A stretch of DNA of 64,000 nt from Rhabdornis inornatus (Eukaryota > Chordata > Aves > Passeriformes > Rhabdornithidae). Where the stretch lies: NCBI GenBank assembly GCA_013397075.1, contig VWZS01003940.1:434001-498000 (forward strand), written 5' to 3'. Numbering within the stretch: position 1 is the stretch's first letter; each line of letters opens with the position of its first letter. The position numbers and the translations under genes were made by a program. Shown piece by piece: positions 22,401 to 35,100 of this stretch. The notes beneath the pieces are model-generated. The model saw nothing but the letters and a program-made list of their open reading frames with translations. It was not told the DNA's origin and ran no database searches.

Positions 22401-24179
22401 AGAAACTTCAACTACCTACTACCACAACAGCTATATCTGTTTGTGCCATGGTACAGACAAGAGTGGGGACAGAGCAATTTCAGCTGAAGGATTTGGTTAT
22501 TTAACAACCTCACAGAAAAGGCAAATTACAGAAATGTTGTAACAGCTTGCCCTTTCAGGGAGCCTTTCTGCCACAGGCAACCCTCACAATTGCACATTTC
22601 TTCCACATGATCTCACTAACATTTGGTTCCTTTTCTTCTCTTCCCTCTCTCCAAAAACAAAGCAAAACAAATAAACTAGAAAAAGGCCTTTAAGCCTCGA
22701 AAAGGACACTAAACTAAGGTTGCTTGAAGGTTGCTATGTATATAGCTGCTGATGGCATATGGACGGTTCAAAGACACTACAGAGAGAACTGCTGGCACTA
22801 AAACTGACTACTTCAAAATATATTATGCCATGATCATTACCTGTGGTAGAGCAAAAAGCTGCAATCTGTCTAACTCAGGTAGGGCTCTTCATTTTCCTGT
22901 GTATCAGTCCAGCAAATTAAGCACCTGCTCTCTCACGTCCTAGTCTAGCAGTCTAAGCTCAGTACTCTGAGCTGGCACCCTGGTGCTACTAAAGGTAAAG
23001 CATGGCTAAAACATGTAGTGAGGTGTTTATATTGAATGATATGGACTGATCTTATAGGGCTCCAAATGCTCCTTCTGGGGCTTCCGTCCAACCACAGCCT
23101 TCTGCACACTATAACCATAGGTAGTTAGTATTTGTTTTTTATTTTTAGGAAAAAATCAAAGTCCAATTGGCCAGGGTTTCCTTCTCAGCCCCTCTCCTTC
23201 TCTTACACCATCCCGGGTGTCCCTCACATGGCAAAATTGGGAAGCTTAAGGACTAAGTGTTGCTTGATGTACAGAGAAGGAGTTCTTGTGAAGAAAGGCG
23301 GTTTGACACCTGTAAGAGGCAACTGAATAAGCTAGAATGGGGAAGGGGAAAGCTGTGCTAGGGAGGGTTATTTGAAAGGGAAAAAAATAAAAGTGACCTG
23401 TGTATGTCCCTGTATTCTCCCAACTGCCCTCTGCCAGCTCTGACCAGTGATTCCTCATGCAGAGCTAAGCACAGCCTCCTCTTCAAGTCACTCCTCTCTC
23501 CCCTTCCAATCCCAGTACAAATATCTGTGCCATTGGGCAAAGCTGCCTCCCCACACCATGGACAAAGACAGGGAAGGGATTTTGCTTCTCTTCTTTAAGC
23601 ACTGAGATTTATTTTGGCTCTTTTGTGGCTGTGCTTTGAGCAGGCTTAGAGTTAAGTCATGGCTTGATGGCATGCACTGCAACTATCCTGGGGATGGAGG
23701 AGTGACCAGCAAAGGGAGAAAGGGGTCACCACACAATTATATTTTACACAATCAGTTGAGATTATGTCATCTTAGTGATCAGAGCAAAGAAATTAGATCT
23801 GGAGCTCCTTAATACTTTGCCTGGTTTTTTTTCTTTTCTGGTTTGTTGCTTGGGTTTCCTTGTTATAGACAGTACAGATAATCTCCAAATAAGCAGCCTT
23901 ACATCATCCTTTACAAGAATGTGCTTTCTCATGTTGGAGCTGGGTTTCTATTTGCACTGGCTCACTGCTGTCTTTCTAGGCAGCTGAACCCCAGTATATG
24001 TGGGAAGGACACCTTCAAGGGGCTCTGTGATGCAGGGTTGCCCAGTGCCATGGGTACAGGCACTGGGATGGGAAGCAGAGAACTTTGCCTATATTTACCA
24101 TATTTTGGCAACTATCATCTTGTCTCAGGGCACCATGTGCAAAGAAAGCAAGAGACATTTGAGCCTGGAGCCCAAGAAT
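19456..24179. other. AT-rich non-coding stretch, nothing recognised
   Basis: Unique-looking AT-rich sequence. The longest open frame (124 codons, 21320-21694, plus strand) has no recognisable domain and no splice or promoter context. No microsatellite longer than a homopolymer run was noticed, and no transposon signature. Confidence 0.5.
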
Positions 24180-24400
24180 GGTTGTGATTAGAATTAATAG
24201 GGAAGAGTGTGAAGAACTGGAGAAAAAGAGGGGTAGAGGTACCAAGAGGGGTGGCTGATACTATGTCAGAAACTGGGGCAGCAGAATGGGAGAAGGCAAA
24301 GCACAATGTGGAAAGGGGGACAACAGGGAGACAAGTGGGAGCAAAGGTATGAGTGAACTGGGACGGGGGCACTGGGGACGGGAAGGGATGCATCGTAGCT
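24180..24400 (+). repeat. Purine-rich tract
   Basis: About 220 bp strongly biased to A and G on the plus strand, with runs such as ggagaaaaagaggggtagag and gaaagggggacaacagggag. There is no simple repeating unit, so it is described as low-complexity, purine-rich DNA. It produces a minus-strand frame rich in Ser, Pro and Phe (24115-24393) that should not be taken for a gene. Confidence 0.6.
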
Positions 24401-26476
24401 AGGTGCAGAGACTACGACCAGACCACAGAGCTGGGAGCTAGTGGTGATGGCTGGGAATAAGGAAAAGGATATAGGAGGGATACAAAGGCAGAAGGGAGAA
24501 TTTTCTCCGCACTGAAAATATTTTCAAACTATATAGTTAAAAAATCAGTGTACATGAAGTTTTCTATGTTTTGACCAGATTTTTAGATTCTACTCAGCTG
24601 AAAGTCAAGGCCTGAGCATTCAACTTCCATTGTGTGTTGCTGTTTTCCACTGCTCCACACATAGCACGGGGGTGACACTTCTGTCTGCAGGGGAAGATGA
24701 GGGCTCACAAATCCTGCCTCTGGCTGCCTGCCTAACACACATCTGTGCTGGAAGGAGCACCTCCTTTGCTTTGCCCTCAGACTGCCTGAGAACTTATCCT
24801 GGGTTGTATGAAGAAGATGCCACAACAGATAACAGTCACTGATCTTGGAGATTCAGAGATAGACAGTGCCCAAAATATCTGATATTAAGGTGTGTGCAAG
24901 TGCTCTTTTATTCAAGGAGAGAGTGCCTTTTGAATGCAGGATAAATACTGATAAAAATAAAATAAAACAGGATGTTTAAAAGTCTGTAATAGGCAGGAGA
25001 TGGAACAGTACAAAGACACATAGAGTTTCTTGACCAGTGCTCTTTTTAGTGATAGGAGTCCAAGCCAGATTCCCTTTCAATGCCACACATATCTATTGAA
25101 GTCCAAGCAACAGACTTAAGTGCCGCAGGAAATTGCTGTTTTAAAAAGCATGTCTGTAAAGAATGGGGGAATGCATATGGCACATATGTGCCTCGACAGT
25201 TTTGCTAAATAAACCATGAATTTTGACAAGTGTGTATCTGTAAGTTTGCCATGGAAATAGGATTGTATAACATCACAGCAGAAACAAAAGTTAAGCCTCT
25301 GAAAACTGTGGGGGCGTGCTGCTAAAATGTTTGTTCGAATGCTAGCTGACTAGTTTCATAACTCCCGTGCATGTGGGTAATGCTCTTTTAGACAGTACCT
25401 GGAAAGGATGGATGTCAGAGCTGTTCTATAAAAGCATTAAAATTGTTATAGCTAATGGCCAGATCTCAATTTCAGTGTTTCAAAAAATGATAAAGGTTTC
25501 TTGTACTAAAAAAATTTAAGATATGAGCCTTCTCAGCTTGTTTATACAGGATTCTAGAAAGTGGAGGTCTGGAAAAATATTTGGTTCTCTGTTCAGTGAG
25601 GAAATTACACTTATGGGGATATTAATTTCATTCACAGAATCTGTTTAGTTTGACAAACCAGTAAGGAATGGGCTGTAAAATCTTTCTCTTTCAGGTTGTC
25701 GATATAGAGCCATTGCCCTGATGCCAAAAGCAGGAATTACAGTGAAGAGGAGTTGTTACTATTAGTGAACCCATGATTCAGCTCAGGAATCTCATCCAGA
25801 ACCCAGTGAATATGTTCTCACTCCGTAAACCACTGGCATGTTGGTAATGCATCAGCTGTCCCTTCAACCAATACCAAGAATTAAGTAGGTGTAAAAGCAC
25901 GTCTCCAAGAGGCTTCTAAAATGGTAGTTCTGGCACAGGTTTGATATGCTACTTGCTTCACAAATTGCCATCAGCCATAAGGCGTGGACATCTTTATCCA
26001 AAAGATAAACAACAGGGTGAGGATTCAGAGCAGCTTTTGTTGCACTGAGTGCTGTAAGCCACCTAAACTGACTTTGCAAATCAGTCATTCCCACCCAACT
26101 GATCTTGACCCGCATTCAGGAGATGCAAACCTAAATTAACAAAACAAACTTTTCCAAATTCGACCTAAATTTAAAAATCATTGGGATCATTCTCAGTCTT
26201 CACTGAAGGTCTGCTTTGTAATTCACACCAATTGGCTCATCCCAGTTTCTGATGGTATTGATGCTATCGGTTCTGATGCATGACCACAGCACCTTTTCCA
26301 GGTGGGTTTGGCTGCCCCTGGCTGTAGAGGGCTTTCACACACTGTTCGACTTCAGCACATGGCAAAAGCAAAGTGAGCCTGCCCCAGGGATACGCACCAG
26401 GAATGAGCACTCAACCATACTGCAATTTTGCTCCGTTCCAAAAGGAGAACTGGCTGGGGCAGGGGGAATTGTCATG
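24401..26476. other. Unassigned non-coding stretch
   Basis: Open frames of 83 codons or fewer. I see no recognised repeat family, RNA gene or exon. Confidence 0.45.
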
Positions 26477-26550
26477 GGTATGTATGCACACACCTGTGCA
26501 TGCAGGTATGTGCCTGCACACACGTGTTTGCATATATGTGCATATATGTT
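26477..26550 (+). repeat. Alternating purine-pyrimidine tract
   Basis: Mostly alternating purine-pyrimidine sequence made of tg, ca and ta steps, such as tgtatgcacacacctgtgca and tgcctgcacacacgtgtttg. It ends in a perfect direct duplication of tgcatatatg (26529-26538 and 26539-26548). Such tracts can adopt left-handed DNA under supercoiling. The composition is seen directly; the structure is inferred. Confidence 0.7.
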
Positions 26551-29500
26551 GAAAGACAGGCTCTTTAAGCTGCAGCCCTGGAGGAAGGCTATTGCTCAAG
26601 GAGCCAAAGTCCTATTGGTCTGATTCACTAGCCACAAAATGTCCCAGGAACTGTATAAGGCCTGCGTTGCCAAGTGTTTTCAGGTTAGCAGGATTTCTCC
26701 AGGGAAGATGATCTAGCAATTGCTGTGGCATCTTTAATTGTTTATAAGAAAATTGCTTATTAGGACTCTATTAATGATAGTGCTCCTTATAATAAGAAAC
26801 AAGAAATATGTAAGACACAGTCTACATCTCAATTCAGTCCCTCTAGACTGTTCCAAAATGCTGTGTTGGAATTGCTAGGTTTATACTGAGCTGGTGACCT
26901 GATTGTGCTTTTATTTTGTGCCTGACAGATTTTGTCTGGCATACACACATGGCTTGTACACATACAAGCCCAAACTAACACACTACATGTGACTGAAGTC
27001 AGGCACACAAATGACCAAGGTGTGCACAAAAGCATTTTTGCACAGAGACACAGATCATTGTGCCTGGGCTTTTACAGGTGTCACATGGAACATCTGTTGG
27101 GCCACATGCAGTAAAGAGCGGCCAGAGATGGACATGCCATGGTGGGCTGAAGTATGGGTACCACGTTTTTGCTTTCTGCTCCTGTGGATTTGTTGAAGAT
27201 AAAAGTAAACAGGAGTCTCACTATCAAAAGCTTTGACAAACCTCTGATGTTTGTCTCTGGCTACACCCCTGAGACTGCTATACTCTACAGCAGGGTGATG
27301 TGGTTTGCAAGACTGGGGCAGCAGAGTCATACAGCAAATACACAGCCTCTTGGTAGGAAATCTGAAATCACCAAATGGAAGAGATCCTGTTACAATAGAT
27401 TGTCTCCCCCAAAGCCATGACACTCGATCTATTAAATCATGTAAATCACAAACGCTGCAGTTTCAGTGCACTGGGAGGATTGTATTAAACTCAGTCAGCA
27501 ATTATTGGTAATGTGGGATAAAAATCTTTACTCTGAAAGTAAGCTTTAAAAGGTCATAATGTAATCGCTGCCACTGATGGTCTCTGCAGTGGCTGTTAGT
27601 CTGATTGCAAAGCAGCAGAGAAGAAATGGAGATGCATAAATTGAATGCAAACCCTAAACCGCTATTGCTGTCACAGTGTTACTGGCAAAATTATAGATGC
27701 AGCACACATCGTCTTTCTCCCCACTTGCTAGATTTAATAAATTTATCTTTATTCTTCACCAAATTTCCTCTTTATTGTTGTTCTGTGAATGCTCATTATG
27801 AGAAAGCACAGAAATGCCAAATGAGGCAGGAAAAGTAGGAAGTGTATGAAAGAGACAGTGGGAAATTCAGACAAGTTTTCCAGGCCCTTTGTGTTGCTTA
27901 CAGAAAATGTAATGCATGAGTTAAAGCTGCACTGCCAGATTAGATCTGGAGCTGGACATGGTGGCACCTTCCACTGCAATGAGATACAGAATAGAGACAT
28001 TTGGAGCCTGATTTGGGTGGTGTTGGGGTTTGCACCCTGACAGGTGTTATGAGCTGCCAGTTTGCACCAGTGCTGGCAGTCCCTGGCTCCCTCACATCAA
28101 CAAGTTCAACATTAGAGGCATTTTTTGTACCATTTCTTCATGCCACTTCTTCATCCAGGGGACATTCCCCGCTCCATCACATCTGCAATTCCCTTCCCAA
28201 GGGAGACCTGAATTCCTTGCACCTCACCACTTCCCAAGACAATTGGCAGAACAGTTTTCAGCTTTCCTTGGCTACTTCCAGAATCCCACTCCCATTCCAT
28301 AGCCTGCTTATGCACAGTGGTCAGCAGAGTTAATCCTAGCCCATTTTTAAGACAATGCACATAAACTTCATAAAAGTCTCCAGCAGATGCCCTCATTTAT
28401 ACTTTAAAAATTCTCAGAGTAATTTAGTGCTTAGACTACAAGTTTTGAGGTAACATGTTATTGCATGCCAGCTCCTATATAAGCATCTGCATGTGCTCTC
28501 TGCCCTAGCACCACTCCGGTTTGAATGACTTCACTTTTGCTTTATATTAAGAACCATTAACTATTAGTGCAGATCCCTCATACATAATAATTTGCAACCT
28601 AATAGGTTCTACTGCACCACTTAATTTCTATCACTTTGAAAATAATTTCTGCTTAATTGAGTTAAGGTCAACTCTTATCGAGTGCGCTGGTGCAGTGACT
28701 AAATGCAGTTCAGCTTATTTACTCTTAACCCATATTTTAACATTTCTGAGTGTTAACATACAAGAAGCAGATTTTTCATACAGGAAACAAACAATTAGGA
28801 ACATCCTGAGCAGTACAGCTGCTTATCTTCACTGTACATTGTTATGTGATGCTATATACCCAGTCCCACTAAAACATAAATGGTCTCCTCTACCTGGCAA
28901 ACTGACTTCTTATTGTAAAATCATCAGTAAGTTACTTCAAATTGTGGATTTACAAATTTCTCATGTGCTTCTTGAATGGCTCTAATTTGTTTAATAAAAA
29001 GACAAATTTTAGTTAATCAAAAGCTTCTCAGTGGATTCTGAATTAACTGACTGAGAGGTAAAATTAATTAGAATTTTTCTCCAACTAAAAGAGTAAAATA
29101 ATCTCTTGATCATACACATTTGGTATAGAGGCTACCAGGAACACCTCAGGCCTTTATTTTCTGAAAAGCTAATAATATCAAACTGAGTGAAAATTAATAA
29201 GTCATGAATACCTTGTGTAGAGCTGTCTATCCTATTTAAGTGATTTTAAACAATAAAAGCTTGCAGCCTTAGAGCTACTCCTCCTTCTCTGTTTTGTTTT
29301 AGTCCTAAACACCATAGCAACCTACCTGACCATAGGAAAGGATGTCAGGTCCTATTTCTACCGTCTTGTCACTGTGCCCTGCCTGCCTCAACAAACTCAG
29401 GAGCTGTCTCTTCTTTAAAAAGAAAATACTACCGCATGGGATTGAAGTGGGCATCAGCACACTAACCGTGGTAGCAGAACCCAAATGCCACAAGTTCTGA

Positions 29501-30577
29501 GTAACCCTCATTCCTGCAGCTTCCAAACCAGGCTCGATATCTCTGCGGCACAAGCTGGGTTTGCAGCAAAGTGCAGCCTCTCAGACAAAAGCCCAGCTGG
29601 TTAATGTAACCACCAATGCTCTGCGGAAAGATGAGACAATTCCTGTATTGACCCAAATCCAAAGCACACTTGAATCTAAGGTGACCTTCAGCTTTAGATG
29701 AGCAGAAGTTGCAGAGCAACTATAAAGAGCAAAATATAAAGTGCTCCTTGCTGCCTCTCAGCCTTCTTCCCTCCAGTCCCAGGCACAGCTGTGCCAAAAT
29801 GTCTCTATTTCCTCCAAGAGCCACTGCCTGAGCCCCAGGTACCCCTTCTGCCAGCACAGAAACAGCTCCACAGACCCTCGGGCAGGCACAGACCATCTCA
29901 TCACAAGCTCCTCTCTCTCCCACCTTTTTTCCTGACCTCCTGTTGCCCATCAGCCTTGGCAAGGCACCTGACCCCAAACTCAAGGGCCTTACACAATTGC
30001 ACAAGTAACTCCACCTCAAACTAGCTGTGCAGTAGCTAATTACTTCTGATGGGTGAGAGACTATTACTGGAGGGATTCAGGAATGCACATTCTACCTCCT
30101 CAAACAAAATGGTGCTCATCCTGCAGCTGCATTCACAAGTCTGTCACACTTGTGACAGAATATTGCGAGGTGAGGCTCTTTTTGCTTTAGGCATTTTATA
30201 GCACCTGTCCCAAAGTGTGAAAGAAAATGGTTGAATAACCTCCAGAAATTCTTATTACCAAATGCAAGTCTGCACAGCATGTAAAATACAGCTGGGGTCA
30301 CTATATTTCTGAGGTGTGCAATCAAGTGGAGTTGCTGGTTTTTTCTCCCTCTGATTAATTTATCATGTTTTAATACAAGCTATTAGAGTACCTGCCTCAT
30401 TTCTGAAGGAAGTCATAGCCAGATCCAAACCTTTGATCATAGCCTGAATGTTAATGCAGAATTTAATAGGAATCGAAGGTACATAGCACTTCTTAGGGCT
30501 TGACCTGGACGCAACATGTTCTTCCCTTCCAATGCAAAATGCTGAAACTGAAAGTTATCTGTTTTAGAGATATCTGT
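26551..30577. other. Unassigned non-coding stretch
   Basis: Ordinary AT-rich sequence. Open frames up to 122 codons on the minus strand (27055-27423) and 110 on the plus strand (28001-28333) lack recognisable domains. No repeats are identified with confidence. Confidence 0.45.
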
Positions 30578-30600
30578 GTATATATATAATATACTGTTAT
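30578..30600 (+). repeat. Short TA-rich microsatellite
   Basis: The run tgtatatatataatatact is an imperfect (TA)n tract of about 20 bases. Confidence 0.7.
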
Positions 30601-32080
30601 ACTCTGTTCTACTATGTTTACCTGATATTGCTATCTATATGTCTACCTGTCATACCTAATAGCTTGTGAATCTGCTGGCCAATTTCAAGGTTATTTGACA
30701 GAGCATCAGGAGAATAAAGGGAGTTTAGTTTGAACCTGATTAATGGAAAGAGGAAGTGAGGTAGAGAAATGACAGCCACCCAAGTCGAACCAGTGTATGC
30801 ATGGTGGCTCAGCCTCAAGCCGTAAATCTTCAGGGAATCAAAGCATAAGACTGGTTCCACTGCTCACCAAACTGCTTCTCCACCACCCTGAAATCCATCA
30901 AAAACATCTGCTGGAAGCTTTCACTGCAAGTGGAGCAAGAGTCACAGTGAATCAAAGGCTTCACAGACAGCTAACAAATCATATACCTCCTAATGTGAAG
31001 GTCAGCCAGCTGCTGTGTTTCTATTCACATATTAAATGAATAATACTTATCCTAGAACTGACAGAATAAGCCATGTCACTGCCAAAGTTCATCCTACCAA
31101 CAGTGACCTCAATGAGGGTTAGACTGATTAGTATAAAAGTACTTATCTCCAGCTTAAAAACAAAAAAATATGAAACTGAATGAAGTGGAAGAATAAAGTC
31201 ACTTCAGCATCTTAATATGCTTTATCCTCAAAGGTGTAGGCACTGCAAAACAGAAGTCAAAAGCAACTCTGAGGTATTATTTCAGTATGTGATATAAATG
31301 TTCGTAAGAAAAGCTATGGAAAGAGTTTGCAAAGTTTACTGAATCCCCTATGCCTTCACTCCCTGTGCTTGTTTCACAAAGTGGAGCTGACCTCCTCAAG
31401 TAGGGTATCCACATGACTGCAAAAGAAAATTACATCTGTACAATGGTTTATTATGTACCTCATTAGGGCCAGCTATTTTCAACCATTAGTAGCCATTTGA
31501 ATGGACACTGCATGTTGTGTTATGGAGGAAGGGTGGAAGTCTGCCACATGTAGAAGTACAAATAATACTTCAAGATTTATTTTAGCTGAGACTAAACTGA
31601 TAACAATAATAAAGAGACACTATTATGGTAAGAAATGGACACTGTTCACTGTCATAAAGATTTGTATCCACACTCCCCTAATTTGTTGTCCTCCTTTATA
31701 TGGTGCCCTTTACAAGTTTTTATTTTGCTCTTTATAACAGCAAGAGAAGCGTAGTTACTCTTGCTAGAAGCTGATATGGTTTGTGCTATCTCATTCCTTT
31801 TCCCATTGATTCCTAAGGTAAATGAAAGAACAGGCTGTAGGGTAGTAATTTTTTTCTCAAAAATGCAGCTTTTTCTTTGTGTGCACCCGCAAAGCACTAA
31901 GCTCAGACTAGGGGGTTGGCCGGAACCACAGCAGCTCTCACCTGGGCCCATGGGAAAGCCTAAGCCCTGTCATCAGTGGGAGTGTGGGACAGCTCCCAAG
32001 CCTCCGATTCCCACAAGCCTTGACAGAGGGGCTGATTAATGGGGTGATTTATCCCAGATCTAAGTTGGCATACATTCTCA
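30601..32080. other. Unassigned non-coding stretch
   Basis: AT-rich up to about 31880, then a modest GC-richer patch (31890-32035) with no recognised origin. Open frames are 99 codons or fewer. Nothing could be named. Confidence 0.45.
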
Positions 32081-32137
32081 TATGTGTGTGTGCGTGTATA
32101 TATACATACATATAATATATATATACATATATATACA
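32081..32137 (+). repeat. Compound (TG)n/(TA)n microsatellite
   Basis: It begins with tatgtgtgtgtgcgtgtata and passes into tata/cata repeats ending at tatatatacaa. The track changes from TG to TA steps at about 32097, with several interruptions. It is probably length-polymorphic. The overlapping plus- and minus-strand frames (32084-32377 and 32078-32341) start in this repeat and are not genes. Confidence 0.9.
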
Positions 32138-35100
32138 AGAATATGCTGGTATAGTTTGAAGCTCTTTACTTACTCCTGGGGGACAAAGATACACTCCACG
32201 TTCCTCAAACCAGGAAAGCATAGAATGCCTTACAAACAAACAGGCAGGAGCACATGCCCAAGTGCATCTGCCAAACCTGAGTACATGATCTTGGCTCAGA
32301 GGAATAACTTGGATGAGAAACAAGGATTTAATTCTCCCCATTCCCTTGGAAGAAAGAAAGAATCAGAAACATTGTAGTGCAGTTAATACAGCCGCGGCTC
32401 AAAGACCAAGACTGGCTGACCGTACAGCAGTGCGTCAGCCAACATACAGCTTTCCAAAAGAAGTCCTTCCCCCTCCTTCTCCCCTTCCCAACCTCAGAAC
32501 TCCCCATTAAATCCTTTTTAATCTACAAAGATCAAGGGATCAAGGAGCAGGTGGATCCAAAACAGCTTTGTACTTTACCCCAGCTCCCATTAGGAATGAA
32601 GGAAGCCAGGTCAGGCAGAAGGGAATTGGAGGTCTGTAAGTGTTGTGAGATTCAGGTTTTCACCTGACAGCTTTTGTATCAGGAAAACATCCTTTCCAAT
32701 TAAAAAATCTAATTGTTTATATGTCCATATTATTGATTGTGAAGGACATCTGAATATCTTCGTACATTGTTAAGCAGTTCTAGAGATTGTGCTGAAGTCT
32801 GGTGTATGTATGATGACCAAAAGAGACACCCTCAATTAGTAGTAAAATTCAGCCAGGATTGTTCATCTTATCAAAGATTAAAACTGAAGCAAATTTTGGC
32901 ACTGTCACTATGCTAGCCTAAAATCCTGTCAACATGTATTTTTTTATGCCAATCCTTCTCTCACCTCTCCAAACCCATCCTCTTTGCTGCAGTTTTTGCA
33001 GCTGCATACCCAGGTCTTCAACAGCAAAAGATACAGAATCTAGGTAGAAACAAGTACTATCTTGCTCTCTTATTCTGGGCAGGACTTCTAACCTCTTAAG
33101 AGAAGAAAGAAACAGACTTTCCTTCTGCCATTTAAAAAATTACATGCATTAGCATATGAGCTAGCCTGGAGTTGTTTTTTCTTTCAGAAATGCATCTAGG
33201 TTGAATTTTTTTCCTCTTTCAGTTGCTCCCAAAACTTCAAAGCCCCCTGTGACACCGCGCATGTACAAGGGGTGCCCAGGCTGGAGCTGTCCTCTGACCA
33301 GGTCACCCTCGGAGGGGCTGGAGGGCATCTGCTGCAGGGACCCCTGCCATGCTGAGGGACACACAGACCTCGATCTGTCCCACGTAACACAGTGGGAATT
33401 CTCAGCACCATGGATCAACCCTCTGCCAGCACGGAAAGCGGATACCAAATTAAGTGTTATTACTCACGGGCAAAACTGCTCCTCTTCCACTTCATCCATG
33501 ACTTCACTGATGTCCCAGGGAATGTAAAGGGTTTGCTTTTTCCCACTGCCAAAGTCCCTCTCCATGATGGAGGCAGGAATATATCACCGACCCTGCTCTT
33601 GGCGGGAGCAAGGAGCACATGAAGCCACTCGGCACCTTCTGTCCCTCAGCTGGAAAAGGCTGGTGCAGGCTGGGCTTACTCTGTCAGAGCAATTCCGTGG
33701 AAGGAAAATCACACAGAGAGAAGGGGGGAGAGTGGTGGTGAGCGCATGGAGTCCAATCACTTTGCATCATTTTGCAAGTTGGAAACAAGATACGGTTAAG
33801 AGGTCATATGCCCTAAGTGATTTACAAATACAATGTCTGCACAAGAAGCCACAAGAGTTTTTCTTTTCAACAGAAGCAGTGGCTTTTATTGGTAATTTGT
33901 CCAACATCCAGGCTTAGAGATTGCCCATCACACATAAGGGAAAGTGTTAAAGCACTTAAAAATATATTAAATCACTTTTGAAACCCACTCAGTTGGGGGA
34001 TGGTGCTTCCTCCAACCAGTTAGCAGAAGTGTAGGATTTAGCACTTTCAGTAGCAGACTGAAAGCCTCTCCGAGGCAGCAAGCAGAGCCTTGGATCCTAA
34101 CACTCACATTCGATAAGGAAAAATAGCCTCTTTTTCTGAGCCAGCCCAATTTACTACAGGGATAAGGAAGATGACACTGTGAACATGGCTCTCTGTGTAT
34201 CCACATTCCCCTTTCAAGTGAAAAACGAGAAGCACAGCAGCAGTCCTCCACTCAGTATTGAATCAAGCCAGGATGCTGGCAGGAGAGTCTTACACAACAC
34301 AGTGAATAAAGCACATACCTTTCCTCGTGTACCTTTGTCTTGATGGGGCTAGCCATCTAATGCTTGTAAAAACCAGAAGAGGGTCTTTCCTTACAGCAGA
34401 ATTTTGTGAACTCATATTTCAAGTGTTTAAAGTCCACCTAAAGGGAACTTAGAATGCAGCACGATCAGAGAGGAAGAGAAAGCTGTCAGGTACGTAGCCA
34501 GCAAAAAAATGAAAGAAAGAAAGATGCTGAGCACAGGGCAGCAGGCTGAATATCTCTGGAAGTCTTACCTCCAATTATGGAATACAGAGGGTTATTTAAA
34601 GGGATATTGTAAATTCAAATTCAGTGTTTCAAATAATTTATAGTTAGAACTTTAGTCCCTTGAACAGTCTATCCCTACACTGGTTTAGCTTCTCTCATCT
34701 GCCTAATGTTTCACACCTCTCTTGCAAGCAAAAACTGAATTTAAAAAGGCTAGAAATTTTAAGAAAACAAGTTCAAATTTGGTTAAAAATGCAGGAAATA
34801 TCTGGCACCAAAAAAAAGTAGTTTTTGTCACAGGAAGTCTTTTAAAAATCTGCAGTGGCCTCAGTACCTCCTGGGGCTGAAGACCACTCCATGGCTCTTA
34901 GTTGTGCTCTGGTACTAACAGGGAAAATGTGCAGAATCCTTCTGCACCTGCCGCACCACACAGGCCAGAAAAAGTGCTAGACAATCCTTGATGCTGCAAC
35001 AAGATCTTGTGCTTGGGTCACCACAAGTCATTCATGTACACTGTGCTTAACGAGGGAGGGCTGCATTGCATACTCAATAGAAAATGCAAAGCGAGGGCGC

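Noticed and set aside
33161..33660. GC-richer patch with open frames on both strands, considered as an exon
   Set aside because: No convincing acceptor and donor pair flanks any one frame, and the peptides match no family I know.
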